From Strigamia acuminata (taxonomy: Eukaryota > Arthropoda > Chilopoda > Geophilomorpha > Linotaeniidae), in contig OX442314.1 in assembly GCA_949358305.1 (NCBI GenBank), positions 9,045,060 to 9,109,059 of the forward strand: 64,000 nt of DNA. Reading direction: 5' to 3'. Made by a program: the position numbers and the translations under genes. The notes under the pieces were generated by a model. That model saw only the letters and a list, made by a program, of their open reading frames with translations. It did not search any database and was not told where the DNA came from. Positions 57,001-64,000 of the stretch are shown here, in pieces (the stretch's first letter is position 1; the number at the start of each line of letters is the position of its first letter).

Positions 57001-59717
57001 CCAGTTGGTTCCCTTTGCTGAAATAACCACTTAAGAGATTGATGGTCGCTCTCGAGGTAGAATGGCATCATCTCGAGGTATGCACGAAAGCGTTTGACAC
57101 CCCAAACCGCGGCCAAACATTCGATTTCGGTTACTTTATAGTTCTTTTCAGCGCTGTTTAATGCGCGAGAGGCAAATGCGATTGGAATTCTCACACCTTC
57201 ATCGTTAAGTTGCATTAAAGCAGCACCTAATCCAGAATAACTAGCATCGGTCTGCAGTATAAATGGTTTTTTCCAACTGGGAAAACGTCTTTTCAGTGTT
57301 GGTATCGCAATCTGGTCTTTCAGATATTCGAACGCCAATTGCTGCGCATCTGTCCAAATCCAAGTTGCGTCCTTTTTAAGCAATGGTCGGAAAACTTCGC
57401 TAATTTTAGAAAAATTTGCAATGAATGATTGGTAATAACCTACCATGCCCTTAAATCGTTGTAATTCGCGCAAATTGGTTGGCGCAGGATAATTTTGAAT
57501 AGCAACCACTTTCTTTGGATTTGGTGTAATCTGGCCAGATTCCACGATGTGTCCCAAAACCTCGAGTCTTTTTTGACAAAGCTCAGTCTTGTTGGCGTTC
57601 ATGGTGAATCCAGCGTTGAACAATTCCTCTAAAACGAGGCGCAAATGTTGCACGTGTTCCTCGAAAGTTCGGCTAAAAATAATCACGTCATCAATATACA
57701 CAAATACAAATTTGTAAAGATATTTCGCAAGAGTCTTATTCATCGCTCGTTGGAGGGTAGCGGGTCCGTTGATAGGTCCGAAAGGCATGCGCACATATTC
57801 GAATAAACCTCGATGTGTTATAAAAGCTAAATACCGTTCGTCACCTTTGCGCACGCCGATCTGATGGAAAGCTTCGCGTCCGTCGATTATCGAAAACCAA
57901 TGCGCACCTCCCAAATATGCAAAGATGTTATCAATGTCCGGAAGGGGGTAAACGTCCGGAATTGTTTGCGCATTAATGGGGCGAAAATCCATAGCAGTTC
58001 TCCATTCACCTGTCTTCTTGGGTACGACGACTGGAGCAACAGCGCAATCACTTTGGGATCGCCGAATAATACCTTGCTGCAGCTTTTTGTCGATATATTT
58101 ATCAATTATCGCCTTTTTCGCAGGGTTTACCGGGCGCACAGGGACATGAATTGGACGAAAATCCGGTTTCAGGTTCACCTCGTACTCGGTGTTATTACAT
58201 AAACCAATTTCTTCGCGAAAGATTTGCGAAATGGGCTGCAATGTTTTGATTAATAGTTTTATCTGTGGCACTGTCAATTGGTTCCACAACTGGTGGTAAA
58301 TCCAATCTAAATCGGTCGGATCTCCACTAGGTTGGTACTGCAAAAAATTAATGTCATTAATGTTCATTTTAGAGTTATTCCCACCATTGTCAGGTTGCGC
58401 AATCGAAAAGATGTTGATTTTCGACTCCTTCTTGGCATTGATGTCTTTAGCACGTTGCGCAACGAGTTGTTTGGCAATTGGACGAATAACATTGATTTTT
58501 CGTCGTAAACGTCGTAATCGTCGGAACTGACTCAAAGTTAATTTACGTAAAATTGTCTTTTTTAAATTGGAGGAAATTTTAGAAGTTTCTTTCCTCTTTG
58601 GGGACCAAATATTCGACCATTTGCGTTGCGCACGATGTCGAACTTGTTTAACTCGATACTGCGCATCGTCATGTGGATACTCGAATATTTCTTGTTGCAA
58701 GGGTCTATGCGCCAGGAGGAGGCAGTTAATTTCACTCACCGGATCCGGTTTCCTTAGTATTTTCGTCGGAACGATCTCACTAATGGCCGCCGGTGGGTTG
58801 GATGGATCCTGCGTTTCTTCCGGCGCAAATGGCAAAACCAGAATTGACTCTGACTTTTTTGCTTCTTCATAAGTCATGAATTTGCGAATCTCATTTGAGC
58901 CCACCATGCTCCACTGTTGTCTCGCATGGTCGATGTCGATTCCGGCCGCTGTGCAGAAATCACGTCCAAGGAGCATATCCATTTTGGCATCGGGTAAAAC
59001 CATGCAAATGAATTTTATTATGCCTATTGGGGCGCGCAAAGCGAGCTGCATCGATTTGGTGGAATCCACTATGTCACCAGACGCGACCTGCACCCGCTCG
59101 TGGAGATTCACAAAGTCCAAACCCATTTTTTCGTGTAGTTGTTGGAACACGTCCTCACTCATTACACACGTTTGTGCGCCTGAGTCTAGAAGCGCAGTAC
59201 AAGCTACATTAGCCCAGGAAATCTTTACGCAAGGTGCTTTCTTGCACAAACGATCCCCGCGCGTTATCTCAATGATGGGTTCTTGAGTTTCTTTAAGTTC
59301 CTCTGGCGTTAACATTACGAAAGATACCTTCATAGGAGAGATCACTTCCTTTGGAGCCTCAGTCGTTGTTGCACTGGAAGTAGACTTAATTATTGGTAAA
59401 GTTTTAGTAATTTTACTCACTATTGTCACTTTCGGGTTTTTCTTCGAAATTACAGGTTGCAAATCTGTTAATTTCGGCAATTCGTCCTTTACAGCTTCAG
59501 GAACGGCAGTCTGCAGATCTGACGCCTTTGTAGCTGAGGTGATGATGGAAGATGATGAAGAAATAACACTACTTACAGGTTTATACTCTGAAAGAGTAAT
59601 AACAGTAGGAGATGTTGTTGAATTAACCTGTGAAGGATCGTCCTCTTTCAAGTTAATTAAAGGTGAAGCGCGTCGTTTGGATTTCAGACGTTTTGCGCGA
59701 AGGGCCGGTCGACTCAT
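54072..59717 (-). CDS. pol: Ty3/gypsy pol: protease, RT, RNase H, AT-hook linker, integrase
   Basis: This 1881-residue frame has no internal stop. Protease active site is LLDSGAQT (residues 176-183) with LLGRDF at 249-254. RT lies at about 515-780 with YIDD at 674-677. RNase H has TDAS (823-826), ESDHQSLK (889-896) and DALSR (934-938). Residues 941-1420 are a long Pro/Ser/Arg-rich linker with the AT-hook KKRGRPRK (1111-1118). Integrase follows: H1503, H1510, C1540, C1543 zinc ligands; D1572, D1631 and E1666 as the DDE triad (SDNAPAF replaces the usual SDNG); and a GPY/F-like C-terminus. Start ATG overlaps the gag stop in ATGA. The linker is far longer than in standard Ty3 elements. Confidence 0.92.
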   Translation of the reverse strand: MSRPALRAKRLKSKRRASPLINLKEDDPSQVNSTTSPTVITLSEYKPVSSVISSSSSIITSATKASDLQTAVPEAVKDELPKLTDLQPVISKKNPKVTIVSKITKTLPIIKSTSSATTTEAPKEVISPMKVSFVMLTPEELKETQEPIIEITRGDRLCKKAPCVKISWANVACTALLDSGAQTCVMSEDVFQQLHEKMGLDFVNLHERVQVASGDIVDSTKSMQLALRAPIGIIKFICMVLPDAKMDMLLGRDFCTAAGIDIDHARQQWSMVGSNEIRKFMTYEEAKKSESILVLPFAPEETQDPSNPPAAISEIVPTKILRKPDPVSEINCLLLAHRPLQQEIFEYPHDDAQYRVKQVRHRAQRKWSNIWSPKRKETSKISSNLKKTILRKLTLSQFRRLRRLRRKINVIRPIAKQLVAQRAKDINAKKESKINIFSIAQPDNGGNNSKMNINDINFLQYQPSGDPTDLDWIYHQLWNQLTVPQIKLLIKTLQPISQIFREEIGLCNNTEYEVNLKPDFRPIHVPVRPVNPAKKAIIDKYIDKKLQQGIIRRSQSDCAVAPVVVPKKTGEWRTAMDFRPINAQTIPDVYPLPDIDNIFAYLGGAHWFSIIDGREAFHQIGVRKGDERYLAFITHRGLFEYVRMPFGPINGPATLQRAMNKTLAKYLYKFVFVYIDDVIIFSRTFEEHVQHLRLVLEELFNAGFTMNANKTELCQKRLEVLGHIVESGQITPNPKKVVAIQNYPAPTNLRELQRFKGMVGYYQSFIANFSKISEVFRPLLKKDATWIWTDAQQLAFEYLKDQIAIPTLKRRFPSWKKPFILQTDASYSGLGAALMQLNDEGVRIPIAFASRALNSAEKNYKVTEIECLAAVWGVKRFRAYLEMMPFYLESDHQSLKWLFQQREPTGRLARWVLSLSDYKFTFLHCSGCKNKVADALSRAPVDPPEVDDEDDSPEVDEACYLAYFDDCNEWPALNIIKELPKDINLQFRKLFKSTFKKVPLIAASSPTKKKNKKKSLIPRPTGKGKVTGNAPTSGAQIPSSTGVATPPTRAPPVTIPPVALTPIVQPTATPNASIPVAQPTSQVRTPNLSPVRVSVPLRTRRQRSLIPILIKKRGRPRKIDIIPILSPHAKRAIATRTRARLKDPSLIPKSPPWLPPRYAGTIKKWTFPKLLKSQQVGKLKAVRRKSAIPSHVVKPKSKSVLIPPPLPIPTPPATPISTPIPSSIPPSAIIPTRIPAPINPSSFRKKTASAPSQLPTPGTLVDKIRRNFRRITGVPAPIIQSDSHRRPIPRPSPEIPDLPTPSPTPSIPITDFPVISPRQPSEPRMYDDAAGPSGQQRPEGYTSDPDSDSASSEDSFGPIRDMSPPTRNYSAPPASAQRTPSRLRPRRERTVIEDSRTEAEKQAELEHDPPIEHPPFELLPTAAEIIAAQRQDPWSRELIFYLTAQMLPLDPDEAAKIVADAQDFGMYKEMLCRFPPVHINEIRKRRQIYLPFELRERYFRAMHYPPVVGHMGQERTLHRIKSRVFWPKMREDIRTWIQVCEACQRAKPLNRLPYGKMIMSRSRHLFSAIYIDYYGKKPRSTEGHCYAFVMVDSASRWLDVRLTENSNIATTVKQIQKFCKRWGFPKIIISDNAPAFRSPEFRSQIQQLGAINRYTAAYHPQGNIAERLNQSLKNCILAYIDDDHTRWDVNIGYFVLAINSAYQISLKYSPFKMVTGQEARFPGDLDSDTDDGEPLPPVEAENLHEHMRRMRESAINNLRESQIRHKKWFDLKRRPHDFRPGDWVTLRNRQPSSADKQFAAGLRQRTEGVYIIHRLVGPNTVILMDENGQKTQPYNVVELRHWFFAEANFLTLKDVEIIDKHVEIFAVNTLDIFSAYFLSFK

Positions 59718-61684
59718 TTGCGGCCTGGTTCCACCGGCTTCCCGAACTTCAGGCCTTCGGAGTTTTCCGGTCTCCTAAATGGCTGGTAACATATGGGGCA
59801 CAACGGATGCCAAGTTGCTGTATCTACCAAATACCACCAATCCTTCGGTGTTTTCCTCCAGGCTGTGCCTTTCTCAGGACATTTGACAGTTAATGGTGGT
59901 TTTGGCGCTGGTGGAAACGTGACAATTGACGTAGAGCACACATGGTCCTTTGGGACGTCTGCTGGAGGTGTCAGAGTAGCTAAATTTATTTTAATTGTTG
60001 CCTTCTGAGCCGCCTCGGCGACTGTGCTCTTCTTAATTTCAGGTTCAGCATCCGTGTCGCTGCTACTACTACTCGTATCGGGTTCCTGCGCAGGTGGAGA
60101 TTGTTCTGGTCTCGCCTGCACTGCAGCTAACTCGATTAAGAATTGTTTTCGATACCTCGCAAAACGTTTGACGTCCTGGGACACGAGAGATTTGACATCA
60201 TCGTCTCCTTTGGACTTCTCCGCAGCCTTGAGCACTGTGGGGCGTTGCGCATCACGCAGAGAGGGCATTCGTTGATCAGCCATACCCAGATCTTTGTATT
60301 CGTCTGCTCGAATGGTGTCCAGCTGTAGACGATTGTCGATGTCATTACCTCTTTGGATCGCCTCGTCCAGCGAGTTTACGTTCCATGCGCGCAAGAGATG
60401 AACAACTTCGGTTTGCATCATGTTCTGAGCTTTCTCCCATTGGAGCTCTGGGTCGGTATATCCTGCAACCTGAAGATAATATACAATCTCACTTAAAAAT
60501 GACATCGTAGACTCTCCATTTCGTTGCTTTCGCTTGGATAGCTTCACATTGGCCGCTGCCGAATTCATGGCGAAAGCTCGTCGAAATAATATCTCAAAGT
60601 CCTCCCATGTTTTTGGTTTTGGTTTTAGTGATAACCACCATCGCTGCGCTCTTCCACGCGTTGCTTGAATGACAAATACTTTTAAATATTCATCCACCGG
60701 GGCCTGCATAGAATACATGTGCGCGTACAAATGCGCAAGAAAAAGATTAATGTAATCAAGATCGGCTTTATCTGGATCAAACAAAGGTGGTTTTCCAGGC
60801 TTGAAACAATTTTTATCTTTACTTGCGTGTTGCGCTCTTACTGACGGCAGTGACAACTTTGCCTTGGTGTCGGATCTATCCCGAGGATATCCCATCTTGG
60901 AGTATAGCATCGAGCTCATTAAATCTCGATTTGCTCGTGTTGAATGGTCCAAATGAGCAGATTCCTGTGATGGAGCCTGGGTATAGATCGTTGCCATCGT
61001 CGGCATTGGCGGCGTGGTTGTTGTGTAAACAATTTGCGCAGCCTGCGCGGACATTTTCGTCTGCTGGCCTCGATGTTCAACTTCCCGTTGCTGGTGCGGA
61101 CATGCTGTGGGAAGTCCTAAATCATATGGTGCCGAGGTGCCTTTAACTCTTATGGAGCCATGCGAGGATCCACCGTCTAGAGACCGTGCGGTCCCTGTTC
61201 GTAGAGAGCGAGGGCCTTGTTGGAATATTTCGCGAATCTCATTTACTAGACCTCGTGTTTGAGCATAGTATTGGTTGCGCAAGTCGGACATCAGCAAACC
61301 TTCCGTATTTAATGTGACGGGGTCTACTAATGCTCTAGGCTGAGTCGAATCGAAAAAAGATGGCGCCGCCAAAAAGTTAGCGGGTGTTGACGTGGCAAAA
61401 TTTACTTGAGGTTGCGCTCGTGAATTTGCAACAGCCATTGTCATGATATGATTTGATGGGGCTGGCTGTTGTTGCGCAATACTCACAAGCGTTTCCTGTT
61501 GTTCGATACGACTTCTTCGTAATTGGTCGTGTTGCTGCCACTCTCGAAATTCCCTTTCCTCTTCCCGGCGAACACCACTCCTCCGTTCGGACTGTTGCCA
61601 TTCCTGCTCCATTTCTAACTCACTGAAATCAAATGGATCGCGCGTGACGGGACGAATTCCGTCACCTCCCAACTGTCTCGACAT
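59714..61684 (-). CDS. gag: Ty3/gypsy gag
   Basis: There are 656 residues from the ATG at 61,684. The N-terminal 20-65 is highly charged with EQEWQQSERR-like repeats and likely a coiled coil. Residues about 297-455 match the retrotransposon Gag fold (LFDPDKADLDYINLFLAHLY, then RAQRWWLSLKP, then FAMNSAAANVKLSKRKQRN). No CCHC zinc knuckle is present; near the C-terminus C602, H626, C629 and C632 (HPLCPICYQ) may form a different zinc site. The stop TGA overlaps the pol ATG. Confidence 0.88.
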   Translation of the reverse strand: MSRQLGGDGIRPVTRDPFDFSELEMEQEWQQSERRSGVRREEEREFREWQQHDQLRRSRIEQQETLVSIAQQQPAPSNHIMTMAVANSRAQPQVNFATSTPANFLAAPSFFDSTQPRALVDPVTLNTEGLLMSDLRNQYYAQTRGLVNEIREIFQQGPRSLRTGTARSLDGGSSHGSIRVKGTSAPYDLGLPTACPHQQREVEHRGQQTKMSAQAAQIVYTTTTPPMPTMATIYTQAPSQESAHLDHSTRANRDLMSSMLYSKMGYPRDRSDTKAKLSLPSVRAQHASKDKNCFKPGKPPLFDPDKADLDYINLFLAHLYAHMYSMQAPVDEYLKVFVIQATRGRAQRWWLSLKPKPKTWEDFEILFRRAFAMNSAAANVKLSKRKQRNGESTMSFLSEIVYYLQVAGYTDPELQWEKAQNMMQTEVVHLLRAWNVNSLDEAIQRGNDIDNRLQLDTIRADEYKDLGMADQRMPSLRDAQRPTVLKAAEKSKGDDDVKSLVSQDVKRFARYRKQFLIELAAVQARPEQSPPAQEPDTSSSSSDTDAEPEIKKSTVAEAAQKATIKINLATLTPPADVPKDHVCSTSIVTFPPAPKPPLTVKCPEKGTAWRKTPKDWWYLVDTATWHPLCPICYQPFRRPENSEGLKFGKPVEPGRK

Positions 61685-61763
61685 GATGAAGAAAATGTGA
61701 AATGATTAAATAAATAACTCAAAAAACTAACCTTTTCGCGCGTTTAAGCCTTATAGGTGAGAG

Positions 61764-61784
61764 CGAATCCTGTCAGGCTCGCCA
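61764..61784 (-). promoter_or_regulatory. Primer-binding site
   Basis: Four bases after the 5' LTR the coding strand reads TGGCGAGCCTGACAGGATTC, complementary to a tRNA 3' end that finishes GGCTCGCCA. TGG at the start matches CCA. The exact tRNA could not be named; an Arg-type acceptor is possible. Confidence 0.75.
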
Positions 61785-61788
61785 TGTT

Positions 61789-62460
61789 TGTTACGAATCA
61801 ACTTAGATGTTTAATTGATTTGATCTGAATTTACGCGCAAGGTGATGTTAGCGCAAATCAGCGGGCAAAGTTCGTAGATTTACTCTGTTTGTGCCATCGT
61901 CATATGCGGATATCGGACGGTGAATAAACCTAACTCGCTGTAACACACATTATTTATATTCGACGGGCTCAATCTCACGTTGTGGGTCTTTACGTTTAAA
62001 AAGAATGAGTATGCGCAGTGATATTCGTATGCGGGTGGGCATAGGATGTCACAGGCATGCGAAGGGATAAAAGGTGGGCAAAAAGAGGCGCTATTAAGTG
62101 TTAAATTAGAAGGGGCGCGTGTTAAAGCGCAAAATAAAGATTGACAAACTCAATTCAATCTAAGAGGTGTTAACTCGTTGAAAGAGGTATGAGAAGTGTG
62201 GATTATGGATAAAAGTAGCGACCAGGTAAACATGAGTCATGTGACCAGGTCGATTGGAGTGGGTGAGGGGGTGGAAGGTATAAAATAAGGTTAATTGTTG
62301 GAAATAATAAGATGCGCGCAATGAGGCTGCGCATATATTTAGAGATGATTCATCAATGTTAGATGAAAAGAAAGATTGGGAAAAAATAAGAAAACTTAAG
62401 ATTGGGTCAGTCTAAGTTAGAAATGAATAAAAAAGAAGGGTGGGTAACCTGCCCGTGACA
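61789..62460 (-). repeat. 5' LTR (672 bp)
   Basis: It is the same sequence as 48,439-49,110. It holds the promoter for the element; transcription runs leftwards into gag. Confidence 0.95.
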
Positions 62461-64000
62461 GTTGTTTCACTGTTGTAGAAACGTCTGCCTTTTCGGTGAG
62501 TCTCACGTCCACCCAGCGACTGGCTGCATCCACCATTACGAACGCGTAGCAGTGTCCGCCAGTGGACTTCAACTTTTTCCCGAAGTAGTCGACGTAAATG
62601 GTCCGAAACAACCGTCTCGGTTTCGCGGTCTCCATCTCGCCATACGGTAGCCTCCGCTCGACCTTCGCCCTTTGACAAGGTTCACAAACTTTAATCCAAT
62701 TTGCTACATCTTTTTTCATCCCTGGCCAAAACACACGGGTTTTTAGACGCATCAGTGTTTTCTCGATCCCGAGATGGCCAGAGGTTGGTGGGAAATGTAA
62801 GCAATGAAAATACTTGTAACGAAGGGATTGAGGGAGGTAAATACGACGCGTAGGAGCTCGTTGACCGATCTTAGTTGGTGGAAACTTGCAGAGCAGACCA
62901 CGGTGTAACGCCATGTCCACTGCTCGTTTCTTAAGTTCTGCAGCTTCCATCTCACCTGGCGGCAGAGACCCTGAATTGAGATATAATATAAGTCCCTTAG
63001 ACCATTCATCGGCTAGTTGGGCTTCTTTAACGGCTTTCTGTGTTGGGAGAATCTCAATTGTCGGATGATCCGCCGGAAGTGAGTAGAAACTCTCGTCAGA
63101 CGAGTGCTCAGAGTGGTCAAGCAACTCCGCATCGATAGAGGGTGTTGGTGAAACCAAATCTCGCCGTGGTTGGGTCCTCGGTGACAAGTCCCGTGGAATC
63201 ACAGGAATTTGAAACTCCTCGGAGTCCGTGTCTCCCGGCAGCTCCTCACTGTCCAACGACATTTCGCTGGCCTCCGAGCCCGTAGAGCGATCGAGGATGA
63301 TAGGAGTTTTCTTTTTCGGTCTTCCGACCGGTCGCTTCTCCACAACCTTTTTGGGTCGCCCCCGTTTTCTCTTCTCAGGAACGTCAATTGGCAAAGAAAC
63401 TGCACCTGACTCTTCTTCCGAAGTTGGTGGAATAGGACGCGTTACGGGTAAAGATTTAGGCTGCGTCATGTCCCCGCTGGCCGGAGTCTTCCGCGGACGA
63501 CCTCTTTTCCTTTTTACAGGAACGTCTTCCTTAGGCAAAGACACCGCCACAGATTCTTCGTCCGACATTGGCAGAGTAGGCTGTGCTCCCGGCAAGGGTC
63601 CCGCCTGAGTCGGCCCCTTTGCAATGGGATTTTTCCGTGGACGTCCCGGTCCTCTTTTTGGAGGGGGCTCGTCCTCCACCGGACATACGTCCACTGCCGT
63701 AGCCGACAAGGCGTTCAATCTCGCCAGGAACGCACGTTTCTGCTTACGCATTGTTACCGCTCTAACGATTTTACAGTTGGGTGATTTCCAATGAGTCACC
63801 TCATCTAACTCTTCCATTTTGGGTACTGGCCAGTCGTTGAAATCATCGAAGTACACACAGTAGTACGTGTCATCCAACGCTGGACAGTCTTCGTCATCCA
63901 GCTCGATCGGCGGGTCAACTGGCGCCCGACTCAACGCATCGGCGACCCGATTCTTCGTACCACTACAGTGGAGAACTGTGAATCGGTATTCCGACAGCGA
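62461..64000 (-). pseudogene. Older Ty3/gypsy pol, RNase H end to integrase core (right piece, runs off window)
   Basis: The frame is open from the window end to the LTR. It starts in the RNase H tail (VLHCSGTKNRVADALSR), passes through an acidic segment and a linker with four AT-hook motifs at 63,308-63,660 (PGRPRK, KRGRPRK, KRGRPKK, VGRPKKK), then the integrase zinc region (LHFPPTSGHLG and CEPCQRAK) and first catalytic Asp region (VDYFGKK). It breaks at the GTTG target duplication, shortly before the second Asp, which lies in the left piece at 47,706-48,438. Related to the younger element but clearly a different lineage. Only the insertion disrupts it. Confidence 0.88.

Larger units (their letters stand above)
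48439..62460 (-). mobile_element. Full-length Ty3/gypsy LTR retrotransposon, 14,022 bp
   Basis: Element order, read on the minus strand, is 5' LTR (62,460-61,789), primer-binding site, gag (61,684-59,714), pol (59,717-54,072), third ORF (53,265-50,992), polypurine tract and 3' LTR (49,110-48,439). Protease, RT, RNase H, integrase order defines Ty3/gypsy. LTRs look identical, target duplications are intact and all three frames are open, so the insertion is recent and the element may be competent. It is longer than most Ty3/gypsy elements because of the pol linker, the third ORF and about 2.7 kb of non-coding sequence. Confidence 0.9.

Noticed and set aside
54262-61146. Plus-strand frames of 60-143 codons opposite pol and gag
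   Set aside because: Antisense shadows of strongly supported minus-strand genes.

Overview
This window is nuclear DNA of an invertebrate animal; the species cannot be fixed from the sequence. The evidence is the presence of short GT-AG introns (64 to 105 bp in four gene models), 5'UTR introns, AATAAA signals, a metazoan-type cytosolic thymidine kinase and two Ty3/gypsy retrotransposons. No bacterial operon, CRISPR array or rRNA was seen.

Region 1 (1-16,945) is gene-bearing. On the minus strand lie the 5' exons of a charged small protein (1-1648), a two-exon coiled-coil protein with an acidic tail (12,836-13,429) and a partial thymidine kinase (15,999-16,382). On the plus strand lie a second two-exon coiled-coil protein (7302-7984), a retropepsin-like single-domain protein (10,236-10,779), a five-exon protein built on a freshly duplicated 161-bp exon-plus-intron unit (14,792-15,670) and a broken MYND zinc-finger gene (16,583-16,945). 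Between them sit at least five diverged copies of a roughly 0.7-1.6 kb non-coding repeat, simple repeats and one hairpin repeat. Thymidine kinase and the MYND gene are divergent and both lose their 5' ends in a 200-N gap.

Region 2 (16,950-47,701) is a 30.75-kb GC-rich composite repeat array. It starts and ends with inverted copies of one roughly 300-bp sequence (R), and at both outer ends R abuts the tetranucleotide TTAA. Inside are eight blocks of a 53-bp satellite with HpaI-type palindromic cores, each block enclosed by inverted GC-rich flanks; many foldback units; a 1015-bp tandem repeat present 2, 3 and 1 times at three places; and long near-identical duplications 24,855 bp and 13,278 bp apart. 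The left end breaks the MYND finger; the right end abuts the last codons of an older Ty3/gypsy pol.

Region 3 (47,702-64,000) is nested retrotransposons, all on the minus strand. An older Ty3/gypsy pol (right part 62,461-64,000 and beyond, left part 47,706-48,438) is split inside its integrase by a 14,022-bp full-length Ty3/gypsy element. That element has 672-bp LTRs that look identical by eye, a 4-bp target duplication, a primer-binding site, a polypurine tract, gag, pol and a third ORF that is not an envelope. Gag stop and pol start overlap as ATGA. Both pol genes carry AT-hook motifs in a long linker between RNase H and integrase.

The order of events read from the nesting is: the older Ty3 element was present first; the array end and the younger Ty3 element each arrived later. 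The most unusual items are the TTAA-bounded array, the satellite blocks with an almost invariant spacer, the AT-hook linker, and the third ORF of the young element.
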